A stretch of DNA of 7,781 bases from an uncultured Paracoccaceae bacterium. GTDB taxonomy: Bacteria > Pseudomonadota > Alphaproteobacteria > Rhodobacterales > Rhodobacteraceae. The DNA is taken from contig CAKZNY010000324.1 in the NCBI GenBank assembly GCA_937132145.1, positions 1 through 7,781 on the forward strand. Direction: 5' to 3'. The translations under genes and the position numbers were made by a program. Below the pieces are notes generated by a model. That model did not search any database, was not told the DNA's origin, and worked only from the letters and a program-made list of their open reading frames with translations. This document shows positions 1-6,192 of the stretch, one piece after another. Each line of letters opens with the position of its first letter. The stretch's first letter is position 1.

Positions 1-39
1 ACGAAGATGTCGAGAGTTCGAATCTCTTCGCCCGCTCCA
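1..39 (+). tRNA. tRNA-Gly, 3' half only (5' part lies outside the window)
   Basis: The window opens inside a tRNA, at about tRNA position 38. A T-arm is visible: 5' stem at 12-16, TTCGAAT loop at 17-23, 3' stem at 24-28 with one G-U pair. The acceptor 3' strand CGCCCGC follows at 29-35, then discriminator T36 and an encoded CCA at 37-39. A U73 discriminator with an acceptor that requires a GCGGG 5' strand is characteristic of bacterial tRNA-Gly. The anticodon lies upstream of the window, so the isoacceptor cannot be read and the identity is inferred. Confidence 0.8.
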
Positions 40-79
40 ATTTTCAATATTGGATGAACGCCGAGTTCGTGTTGTAATA

Positions 80-109
80 CGCCCAAGTTTGGGCGCATGT
101 GTGATGCGC
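80..109. repeat. Two overlapping inverted repeats between the tRNA and the stress-protein gene
   Basis: CGCCCAA (80-86) and TTGGGCG (89-95) form a perfect 7-base inverted repeat. GCGCAT (93-98) and ATGCGC (104-109) form a second one. They share bases 93-95, so only one can fold fully at a time. On the minus strand they lie about 45-75 bases downstream of the universal stress protein stop and could mark the 3' end of that transcript, but no T-run follows on either strand, so a classical intrinsic terminator is not supported. Nothing else was recognised in 40-153. Confidence 0.35.
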
Positions 110-153
110 GTAAGGCTCCTCACCAAAAGCTTCATTTTTGCGATCACAAGCGC

Positions 154-999
154 TTACTCCGACATTAAAACCGGAGCAGTCATGTGGTGCAGGATGGATT
201 CGGTCACACCGCCAAAGGCCCGCTCGCGCAGGCGAGAATGGCCGTATGCGCCCATGACCAGAAGGTCAGCGCCAGAATCTGCCAGATAGTTTAGAATTAC
301 AGTATCCGTCGAAAGGTTAGGCGCGACCTGATAATCGACGGTGGCGTTAATGCCGTGGCGTATCAGATGCGTTGCGATGTTTTCGCCCTGCTTGCCAACA
401 AATCCTTTGGCGCGTGCTTTAGGGTTAACCACCAGAACAATTACTTCGTCGCGATTTTGCAAAAGCGGAATGGCATCGTTTACAGCGCGCACAGCCTTGT
501 TACCGCCGTCCCAGGCAATGACAGCCTTGCGGACTTTTACGTTAGGGCGTCCGATATAAGGCACGACATAGACTGGGCGTCCGGAATTGTGCAAAACACC
601 GTCCATCAGAGATTCCTGAAACGCAGCACCCTGTTCGTCCGGATTGGGTTGACCTACAAATGTCAGGTCTGCATGTTTGGCGAAAAACGCCAACTGTGCT
701 GGTGCTTTGGTGGCTGGGCAGCTGATGGTTCGGCTGATGAATTCGACACCGGCCTCGCTGGCTGCAGCCTCGAATCTTGCGATAGCGCGTCCGGCGGATT
801 CCTCAACCAGTACCTGTTGTGCTGCCGTCAGGCTGGAGGGGATCTCAATCCCGATATAGCTGGAAATGGTTGATTCCAGCGCTAGTGCAATACCGGTAAT
901 CAGCGCCTCTTGTCGTTTAGCCAGCGCAATTGCTGCTGCTACACGTTCGGCACAGGTGTCGCTATCATCAAGATGGACTAGTATATTTTTATAGGACAA
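154..999 (-). CDS. Universal stress protein, tandem UspA domains
   Basis: This is a 281-residue soluble cytoplasmic protein, about twice the length of a single Usp domain, so it reads as two tandem Usp folds (roughly residues 1-147 and 157-281). The first opens with the usual KNILVHLDDS strand-loop. The second ends in VMGAYGHSRLRERAFGGVTE, which gives the nucleotide-binding pattern G250-x2-G253-x9-G263, with G264 where classic ATP-binding members have Ser or Thr. The start is a TTG (997-999) preceded by a strong AAGGAGA ribosome site at 1006-1012, which decides the start. The gene is separated from recJ by tRNA-Glu and has its own upstream region with an FNR-type box. Tandem Usp proteins are linked to survival under stress, starvation and low oxygen; the specific ligand here cannot be told from sequence. 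No neighbour suggests a partner. Confidence 0.93.
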   Translation of the reverse strand: MSYKNILVHLDDSDTCAERVAAAIALAKRQEALITGIALALESTISSYIGIEIPSSLTAAQQVLVEESAGRAIARFEAAASEAGVEFISRTISCPATKAPAQLAFFAKHADLTFVGQPNPDEQGAAFQESLMDGVLHNSGRPVYVVPYIGRPNVKVRKAVIAWDGGNKAVRAVNDAIPLLQNRDEVIVLVVNPKARAKGFVGKQGENIATHLIRHGINATVDYQVAPNLSTDTVILNYLADSGADLLVMGAYGHSRLRERAFGGVTESILHHMTAPVLMSE

Positions 1000-1005
1000 G
1001 GCTCT

Positions 1006-1012
1006 TCTCCTT
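1006..1012 (-). promoter_or_regulatory. Strong ribosome binding site for the universal stress protein
   Basis: On the minus strand the sequence AAGGAGA sits six bases before a TTG. It is a near-complete Shine-Dalgarno match and is the reason for choosing TTG at 997-999 as the start. Confidence 0.8.
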
Positions 1013-1056
1013 TGGATGTTTCACGGGAGCCTTACCATCGGATCAGCCAAGGAATT

Positions 1057-1070
1057 TTGACCTTGATCAA
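1057..1070 (-). promoter_or_regulatory. FNR/FnrL-type binding site upstream of the universal stress protein gene
   Basis: TTGACCTTGATCAA differs at one half-site position from the FNR consensus TTGAT-N4-ATCAA. Its centre (1063.5) lies about 64 bases upstream of the TTG start. A transcript activated with the usual -41.5 spacing would begin near 1022, leaving a 5' leader of about 22 bases that includes the Shine-Dalgarno site. This is sensible class II activator geometry. FNR-family proteins activate genes when oxygen is low, and usp genes are known members of such regulons in related bacteria. The -10 region expected near 1030-1036 is weak (GGTAAG on the minus strand), which suits an activator-dependent promoter. 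Confidence 0.65.
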
Positions 1071-1151
1071 TAAACCAGAGGAAAAGTCCGACAATTGATG
1101 CTTTTCATTCAAAGCAATAGGAAAAACTGTAGTTGGGAAATATACAAAGAG

Positions 1152-1226
1152 TGGTACGCCCTAGGGGAGTCGAACCCCTCTTTCCAGGATGAAAACCTAG
1201 CGTCCTAACCGATAGACGAAGGGCGC
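1152..1226 (-). tRNA. tRNA-Glu (anticodon UUC)
   Basis: A complete 75-base cloverleaf folds on the minus strand. The acceptor is GCGCCCT paired with AGGGCGT, the D-stem is GTCT/GGAC, and the anticodon stem CTAGG/CCTGG closes a TTTTCAT loop with anticodon TTC at 1191-1193. The T-arm is AGGGG-TTCGACT-CCCCT, the discriminator is A, and CCA is encoded at 1152-1154. The first acceptor pair is G1-U72, a wobble instead of Watson-Crick. The gene lies between recJ and the universal stress protein gene on the same strand. Confidence 0.96.
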
Positions 1227-1247
1227 GTAGCACTCTCTGTGAGGGGG

Positions 1248-1276
1248 CTTTTACGGAGTCGGGTAAGAGTCTGCAA
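1248..1276 (-). promoter_or_regulatory. Candidate sigma-70-type promoter for tRNA-Glu
   Basis: On the minus strand TTGCAG (1271-1276) and TAAAAG (1248-1253) are separated by exactly 17 bases, and a start about seven bases further would fall roughly 15 bases before the tRNA 5' end. The -35 box is a partial match and the -10 box matches four of six consensus positions. The gap between recJ and the tRNA must carry the tRNA promoter unless it is transcribed by read-through from recJ. Confidence 0.35.
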
Positions 1277-1304
1277 GAGGGTATTTGCAGTTTTGCGCGG
1301 TTTT

Positions 1305-3053
1305 TTAGCCTGCTTTGGCGGCGTCTTCCAGCTTCAGTTTGGCTTTGCGTCGCCCACCCCAGTCATCGACCTCCAAGCGGCCTGCGAAGTGGAAGGATTG
1401 GCCGCCGTGGTTTTCCAGCATCGGGCCGAGGTCTGTCTCGAATGCACGAAACGCGATGGCGTCGATTTTGCCACCGGAGCCGTCGGTCAGGGTCAGGCGC
1501 AGGTGGGAATCGCCAGCGCGTTTGGCGAAGGATATGCGGGTGGAGGCCAGCGCGAAACGGGGTGCGGGGGAGGCGGCGCCAAACGGGCCGGCTTGTTCCA
1601 GTTGCTCGATCAGTTCGACGCTTGCACCTTTGGGGGATATCAGGCCGTCGATCCGCAGATCGGTTGGGCCTGCGTTGGCGGAGCCTTGCTTTTCCAGCAG
1701 CTCCGTCAGGCGTTCCATTGCGGCGTCCAGTTTATCAATCGAAACGCTGAGGCCCGCGGCCATTTTGTGCCCGCCGCCTTTCAGCAACAATCCTTCGCGG
1801 GTCAGGGTGGATATGGCGCTGCCAAGGTCTACGCCGTTGACGGAGCGCCCTGATCCTTTGCCCTCACCCCCGGCAATTCCAATGACAACCGCGGGGCGGT
1901 TGAAGGCTTCTTTCAGGCGTGCGGCCACGATACCGACGACGCCGGGATGCCAGCCATCGGCGGCTGCCCACACGAGGCCGCGCGTCACGCCGCGTTCCTC
2001 GGCTTGTTGGGTGGCTTGGGCTAATACGGTGGCCTCGATGTCGCGGCGTTCGGTGTTTAGCGCATCAAGGCGTTCGGCAAGGGCTTCGGCCTCGGACGGG
2101 TCATTTGTGGCCAGCAGGCGCGCGCCAAGGTCGGCAGCACCGACGCGGCCACCGGCGTTAATGCGCGGGCCAAGCAGGTATCCAAGGTGGTACGAACTGG
2201 GCGCGGAATTCACGCGGGCCACGTCGGAAAGTGCGACAAGGCCGACGCGGTTGCGGTTAGCCATGACGCTTAAACCTTGGCGCACCAGCGCACGGTTGAA
2301 CCCGATAAGCGGGGCGACATCGGCGACGGTGGCCAGCGCCACGAGGTCCAGCATGGCGATCAGGTCGGGGCCGGTTTCGCCACGGTTTCGCAAGGCGCGG
2401 TTGGCGGAGGCGAGCAGCAGGAACACCACGGCGGCGGCGCATAGATAGGACAGATCGCCGGTTTCGTCTTGGCGGTTGGGGTTCACCACGGCGACGGCGG
2501 GGGGCAGGGTTTCGGCCCCTTGGTGGTGGTCCAGAACGATCACGTCGATGCCAGCCGCCGCAATCGGTTCATGGCTTAGGGTGCCACAATCGACGGTAAT
2601 GATCAGGTCGTGGTCGCGGCCCAACATCGCCATCGCCTCGTTATTTGGGCCGTAGCCTTCGTCGATACGGTCGGGGATATATAGGGTGGCGTTCAGGCCG
2701 CGTTCGCGTAGCCAGACGATCAGTAGTGCTGCCGAGGCGCCACCATCCACGTCGTAATCCGCAAAAATGGCGATGCGTTGCTTTTGGTCAACCGCTTGCA
2801 GGAAGCGTTCGGTGGCTTTGTCCATGTCGATCAAGGACGAGGGGTCCGGCATCAATTCGCGCAGGCTGGGCGTTAAGTAGGCGCTCGCATCCTTGGGTTG
2901 GACGTTGCGATTGGCGAGGATCTGCCCCAACACGGGCGGGAAACCGGTGGCTTGGGATATGGCCAGCCCGAGGCGCTCCTCGTCCAGCGTCGGGCCAACC
3001 CAGCGGCGGCCAAGGGCGGAGGTCTCGACGTTCAGGAAGGCGGGTTGGATCAC
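1305..3053 (-). CDS. recJ: Single-stranded-DNA-specific exonuclease RecJ
   Basis: RecJ is a cytoplasmic 5'-to-3' exonuclease that degrades single-stranded DNA in RecF-pathway recombination, mismatch repair and base-excision repair. The protein is 582 residues from the chosen start, normal for the family. The DHH phosphoesterase core carries FADYDVDG at about 97-104, an Asp in ITVDCGT near 155, and the diagnostic LDHH at 174-177 followed by VNPNRQDE. The DHHA1 domain carries GGGHKMAAG at about 426-434, and a C-terminal OB-like domain follows. All expected metal-binding Asp/His motifs are present, so the enzyme should be active. The start is a GTG at 3051-3053, seven bases after an AAGGA ribosome site (3061-3065). 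The frame stays open to a TTG at 3111-3113, but that extension has no ribosome site and is unlike the family. The gene follows glpX after 86 bases and is probably the last protein gene of the operon. Confidence 0.96.
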   Translation of the reverse strand: MIQPAFLNVETSALGRRWVGPTLDEERLGLAISQATGFPPVLGQILANRNVQPKDASAYLTPSLRELMPDPSSLIDMDKATERFLQAVDQKQRIAIFADYDVDGGASAALLIVWLRERGLNATLYIPDRIDEGYGPNNEAMAMLGRDHDLIITVDCGTLSHEPIAAAGIDVIVLDHHQGAETLPPAVAVVNPNRQDETGDLSYLCAAAVVFLLLASANRALRNRGETGPDLIAMLDLVALATVADVAPLIGFNRALVRQGLSVMANRNRVGLVALSDVARVNSAPSSYHLGYLLGPRINAGGRVGAADLGARLLATNDPSEAEALAERLDALNTERRDIEATVLAQATQQAEERGVTRGLVWAAADGWHPGVVGIVAARLKEAFNRPAVVIGIAGGEGKGSGRSVNGVDLGSAISTLTREGLLLKGGGHKMAAGLSVSIDKLDAAMERLTELLEKQGSANAGPTDLRIDGLISPKGASVELIEQLEQAGPFGAASPAPRFALASTRISFAKRAGDSHLRLTLTDGSGGKIDAIAFRAFETDLGPMLENHGGQSFHFAGRLEVDDWGGRRKAKLKLEDAAKAG

Positions 3054-3081
3054 AGGTGTTTCCTTGGTTTGGTTAGCGGAA

Positions 3082-3098
3082 CAGACGTCAGGTCTGAC
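3082..3098. repeat. Overlapping inverted repeats in the recJ leader
   Basis: In the 86-base gap between glpX and recJ, CAGAC (3082-3086) pairs with GTCTG (3092-3096), and GTCAG (3087-3091) pairs with CTGAC (3094-3098). The two five-base stems exclude each other. They lie about 30 bases upstream of the recJ GTG, just ahead of its ribosome site. They could be a small leader hairpin or a protein-binding site. No T-run follows, so a terminator is unlikely. The function is unknown. Confidence 0.25.
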
Positions 3099-3139
3099 AG
3101 TATTACCTCGCAATCACCAAATCCGACGCGCCTGACCAT

Positions 3140-4105
3140 TTAGCGGTTCTTCTGGCGGTAGAACAGGCGGCGCACTGATCCGGTTTTGGAGCGCATCAGG
3201 ATGGTTTCGGTTTCCAGATAATCGCCGTCACGACGCGCTGCCGAAACGATGGAGCCGTCGGTGACCCCCGTGGCGGCAAAAATCACGTCTTGGGTTACCA
3301 TGTCGTCGCGGGTGTAAATCCGGTTCAGATCGGTGATGCCCGCTTTGGCCGCGCGGGCGCGTTCGTCGTCGTTTCTAAACAACAGGCGGCCATACATCTG
3401 TCCGCCCATGCATTTCAGGGCCGAGGCTGCCAGCACACCTTCGGGTGCGCCGCCGGAACCCATATACATGTCGATGCCGGTTTTCTCGGCCTCGGCGCAG
3501 TGCATGACGCCCGCGACGTCGCCGTCGGTGATCAGGCGGATGCGGGCACCGGTTTCGCGGATTTCGCGCACGATTTCTTCGTGGCGGGGGCGTTCAAGAA
3601 CGCAGACCATCAGCTCGGACGGTGTACACCCTTTGGCGGCGGCCAGCGCGAGCACGCGTTCTGTCGGGGTCATATCAAGGGTCACGACGTCTGTAGGATA
3701 ACCCGGACCAATCGCGAGTTTATCCATGTAAACGTCCGGTGCGTGCAACATTGATCCGCGTGGGCCCATGGCGATTACGGTTAGCGCGTTTGGCATGTCT
3801 TTGGCGGTCAAAGTCGTGCCCTCTAGCGGGTCGAGCGCGATGTCGACGCCCGGACCATTGCCGTTGCCGACTTCCTCGCCGATGAACAACATGGGGGCTT
3901 CGTCGCGTTCGCCCTCACCGATCACGATCACGCCTGCGATGTCCAGTTTGTTCAACTGGGTGCGCATGGCATCCACGGCGGCTTGGTCGGCGGCTTTTTC
4001 GTCACCGGCACCAACCAGCTTGGCGCTGGCAATTGCGGCGGCCTCGGATACACGGGCGAGGGCGAGCGAGAGGTTGCGGTCGTCGAACGGGATTGTTTTG
4101 GTCAT
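3140..4105 (-). CDS. glpX: Class II fructose-1,6-bisphosphatase (GlpX type)
   Basis: This cytoplasmic enzyme hydrolyses fructose 1,6-bisphosphate to fructose 6-phosphate, the committed step of gluconeogenesis (some family members also act on sedoheptulose 1,7-bisphosphate). The 321-residue length is typical. The metal and phosphate motifs of the lithium-sensitive phosphatase fold are present: GEGERDEAPM at 63-72, LDPLEGTT at 91-98, LITDGDVAG at 191-199 and GSGGAPEG at 216-223. Acidic residues expected to hold the divalent metals (D35, E64, D92, E95, E222) can be seen. The start is ATG with AGGA seven bases upstream (inside the 15-base gap after hom), so it is probably co-transcribed with hom. 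Pairing hom with glpX and recJ is a recurrent alphaproteobacterial arrangement as far as I recall; no metabolic reason is obvious. Confidence 0.96.
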   Translation of the reverse strand: MTKTIPFDDRNLSLALARVSEAAAIASAKLVGAGDEKAADQAAVDAMRTQLNKLDIAGVIVIGEGERDEAPMLFIGEEVGNGNGPGVDIALDPLEGTTLTAKDMPNALTVIAMGPRGSMLHAPDVYMDKLAIGPGYPTDVVTLDMTPTERVLALAAAKGCTPSELMVCVLERPRHEEIVREIRETGARIRLITDGDVAGVMHCAEAEKTGIDMYMGSGGAPEGVLAASALKCMGGQMYGRLLFRNDDERARAAKAGITDLNRIYTRDDMVTQDVIFAATGVTDGSIVSAARRDGDYLETETILMRSKTGSVRRLFYRQKNR

Positions 4106-4120
4106 TTGGAGTTCCTAAAA

Positions 4121-5407
4121 TCAAACAGTTTCGATACGGATTGCGATCGGTTTTTCAAGGCAAGTGTCCATCGCGGCGATCACGCCTAGCGCCTCGTCCA
4201 GCTGTGCGCGCGAAACTTCGTGGGTGAGGATGATCACGGGGGCGATGTCGCCGTCGTGGTTGTACTGGCGCATGCGGTTGATGGATACGCCGTGCTCGCC
4301 AAGAGTGGTCGAGATGGCGGCCATAACACCCGCTTCATCGGCCAGCGAGAAGCGCAGGTAGTATTCGGCGTCCATCCCGATGTTGGAGCGTGTTGCTTTT
4401 GCAAGGGTCACTGCCGGTTGGCCGAAAACAGGGATAAGCAGGCCGCGTGCGATGTCCATCACGTCGCCCATAACGGCACTGGCGGTCGGGCCTTCGCCTG
4501 CCCCCGGGCCTTGCAATACGATTTGGCCAACGTAATCGCCCTCGACTATCACCATGTTGGAGACGCCTTCCAACATTCCCAGCGGCGAGTTCGTGGGAAC
4601 GAGGCAAGGCTGCATGCGTTGCTCTAGCCCGTCATCGTTCATGCTGGCGACGCCCAGAAGTTTGATACGGAACCCCATGTCGGCGGCGTTTTTGATGTCG
4701 GTTAAGGTGATACGCTGGATACCTTCGATTTTCACGCCACCGAAATCGACTTGGGTGCCAAACGCCGTTGCGGCCAGCAGCGACAGCTTGTGGGCGGCAT
4801 CAAAACCGCCAACGTCTACGGTCGGATCTGATTCCGCGTACCCCAGTTCCTGTGCGTCGCGCAGAACATCTGCGTAATCGGCGCCGGTGGCTTCCATGAC
4901 GGTCAGGATGTAATTACACGTGCCGTTCATCACGCCCATAACACGTTCGATTTTGTTGGCGGCCAGACCCTCGGTAAGGGCTTTGACAATCGGGATACCA
5001 CCGGCGACGGCTGCCTCGAAGCGAAGCGCGACGTGGTTTTCTTCGGCGAGGGTTGCCAGATTTTGCCCGTGGATCGCCAGCAAGGCTTTGTTGGCGGTAA
5101 CCACATGTTTGCCATTCGCCAGCGCGGTTTCAACCACGGCTTTGGCGGGGCCGTCTTCGCCGCCAATCACCTCGATCAACACGTCCACATCGTCGCGGCG
5201 CGCAAGTTCTACGGCGTCGTCTTCCCATGCGTAACCGGACAGATCAACGCCACGGTCCTTGCTGCGGGATCGGGCCGAAACCGCGACGATCTCGATCGGT
5301 TGGCCTGCACGCGCCGTCAGAAGATCGCCATGTTGCTGCACGATTTTCACGATGCCAGCACCAACAGTACCAAGGCCTGCAATGGCCAGTCTTAAGGATT
5401 TAGTCAT
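4121..5407 (-). CDS. hom: Homoserine dehydrogenase
   Basis: The enzyme reduces aspartate 4-semialdehyde to homoserine with NAD(P)H, the branch point to threonine, isoleucine and methionine. It is 428 residues from the chosen ATG, as usual for the monofunctional form with a regulatory tail. The Rossmann dinucleotide motif GLGTVGAG is at 11-18 and VVTANK at 102-107. The catalytic domain shows NGTCNYI at 161-167, GYAESDPTVD at 189-198 and DAAHK at 203-207, with Lys207 as the expected catalytic lysine. A C-terminal ACT domain (about 348-425, beginning YYLRFSLADEAG) implies feedback control, in this family usually by threonine. The frame extends upstream to a TTG at 5444-5446, but that part only overlaps the end of the preceding gene. 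The ATG at 5405-5407 lies four bases after that gene's stop and gives the conserved N-terminus, so translational coupling is likely. Its ribosome site is weak. Confidence 0.97.
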   Translation of the reverse strand: MTKSLRLAIAGLGTVGAGIVKIVQQHGDLLTARAGQPIEIVAVSARSRSKDRGVDLSGYAWEDDAVELARRDDVDVLIEVIGGEDGPAKAVVETALANGKHVVTANKALLAIHGQNLATLAEENHVALRFEAAVAGGIPIVKALTEGLAANKIERVMGVMNGTCNYILTVMEATGADYADVLRDAQELGYAESDPTVDVGGFDAAHKLSLLAATAFGTQVDFGGVKIEGIQRITLTDIKNAADMGFRIKLLGVASMNDDGLEQRMQPCLVPTNSPLGMLEGVSNMVIVEGDYVGQIVLQGPGAGEGPTASAVMGDVMDIARGLLIPVFGQPAVTLAKATRSNIGMDAEYYLRFSLADEAGVMAAISTTLGEHGVSINRMRQYNHDGDIAPVIILTHEVSRAQLDEALGVIAAMDTCLEKPIAIRIETV

Positions 5408-5411
5408 ATTT

Positions 5412-5741
5412 TCAAGGTTCCCAAAATCCCCAGCCATCGGGTTCAAAACCGCGGCTTAGGGCCATTTTTGTTGTGCGTTCTTCATGGGTCCAGATGGACT
5501 CGAATGTAAAGGGAATATCCGAGATGGAGGCCTGCAAAGCACCGCTCGTCGCGACGATCACCTCGTAGCCAAACGTGCGCAGGGCTTTTTCAAGTGTGGT
5601 CGCATCTGCGCCCTTGGCGGGTTCATATTCCATATCCAGCGTAATATTGGCGCCTTCAATCTTGGGGTTCTGCTTGATCAGTTCCGCGACCGTATAGGCC
5701 GTCTGGTTCTGTTGCAGTTCCCAATCCCATTCATCTGGCAT
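5412..5741 (-). CDS. RraB-like small acidic protein (possible ribonuclease E regulator family)
   Basis: This is a 109-residue cytoplasmic protein without signal or membrane segments. The predicted order is a short helix (TVAELIKQ), a strand (ITLDMEYEPA), a helix with KALRTFGYEV at about 52-61, a further strand region, and a C-terminal helix ending in FEPDGWG (99-105). That order and the terminal DGWG are what I recognise from the RraB family, whose gammaproteobacterial member binds RNase E and slows RNA decay. The assignment is by eye and moderate; an inhibitory role in this organism is not shown. The start is ATG (5739-5741) with AAGGA (overlapping the upstream gene's stop) eight bases before it. 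The stop lies four bases before the hom start, so expression is probably tied to hom. Confidence 0.62.
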   Translation of the reverse strand: MPDEWDWELQQNQTAYTVAELIKQNPKIEGANITLDMEYEPAKGADATTLEKALRTFGYEVIVATSGALQASISDIPFTFESIWTHEERTTKMALSRGFEPDGWGFWEP

Positions 5742-5746
5742 TCGTT

Positions 5747-6058
5747 TTATCCTTGTGTTGTGGCGGTGCGTTTCAGGGCGGCTTCCAGTCTTGCGCGATC
5801 ACTTGATGATAGCACAGGTTGGCGAAGCGCCACGATTTTACGTTTCAGCATAGAGAGGCGGGCGACCAGATCGGTCGGGTCGGGGACCACGTAGTCGGCG
5901 ATGCGAAAGGCCGAGGCCGGTTGCAATACGGGGTACCCTCGTTGGAGCGCAAAGGCCGAGGGCGAAAAATCATACCCGTCGAGGGCGGAATCCCACCCGC
6001 AGGCGGCCGTTGACAGCAACAACATTGCACCAACGACCAAATGCCGGTAATTAGGCAT
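5747..6058 (-). CDS. Small predicted lipoprotein of unknown function
   Basis: The chosen 103-residue form starts at ATG 6056-6058. It has a short positive N-region (MPNYRH), a hydrophobic stretch LVVGAMLLLSTAA, and Cys20 in a lipobox-like TAAC, so it is probably exported and lipid-anchored. The position -3 Thr is less usual than Leu. The mature part, about 83 residues, is mixed, with a basic helix near LSMLKRKIVALRQP and a predicted helix SSSDRARLEAAL near the end. I recognise no family. The start is uncertain: in-frame ATGs also exist at 6071-6073 (adding MLRRT to a good signal N-region) and 6089-6091, and none has a clear ribosome site. It is the first gene of the minus-strand run, and its stop is five bases from the RraB-like start. 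It diverges from phaC across a ~135-base gap. Confidence 0.65.
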   Translation of the reverse strand: MPNYRHLVVGAMLLLSTAACGWDSALDGYDFSPSAFALQRGYPVLQPASAFRIADYVVPDPTDLVARLSMLKRKIVALRQPVLSSSDRARLEAALKRTATTQG

Positions 6059-6109
6059 GGTGCGGCGCAGCATATCTTCGGTGTCTCGCATGTATGGCCC
6101 GTTGCAAAG

Positions 6110-6137
6110 TTGTCTTGGAATTTTCCGGCAATATACG
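6110..6137 (+). promoter_or_regulatory. Candidate promoter for the phaC remnant
   Basis: TTGTCT (6110-6115) and TATACG (6132-6137) are 16 bases apart and would place a transcript start near 6144, about 49 bases before the expected phaC start. Both boxes are partial sigma-70 matches. The gap 6059-6192 must also hold the promoter of the divergent minus-strand operon, which I could not place. No activator site was recognised. Confidence 0.25.
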
Positions 6138-6192
6138 CCATAGTTAACGCTGGAAGCGCCCGCAAGCAAGGTGGGCGACAGGGATTTAAGCT

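Noticed and set aside
37..53. CCAAT...ATTGG stem at the tRNA-Gly 3' end as a terminator
   Set aside because: It is only five base pairs, includes the CCA end of the tRNA itself, and is not followed by a T-run.
1271..1290. CTGCAA...TTGCAG hairpin followed by TTTT as a + strand terminator
   Set aside because: No + strand gene lies upstream, the stem is only six bases, and one arm coincides with the candidate -35 box of tRNA-Glu.
1315..2448. Long + strand open frame (377 codons) opposite recJ
   Set aside because: It is antisense to strongly conserved RecJ motifs, with an Arg/Ser/Pro-rich composition typical of a GC-rich shadow frame and no ribosome site.
3051..3113. recJ start at TTG 3111-3113 (20 residues longer)
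   Set aside because: There is no ribosome site before that TTG, while the GTG at 3051-3053 has AAGGA at ideal spacing and gives a family-like N-terminus.
5405..5446. hom start at TTG 5444-5446 or ATG in the overlap
   Set aside because: The extra residues only re-read the end of the RraB-like gene in another frame; the ATG at 5405-5407 gives the conserved dehydrogenase N-terminus.
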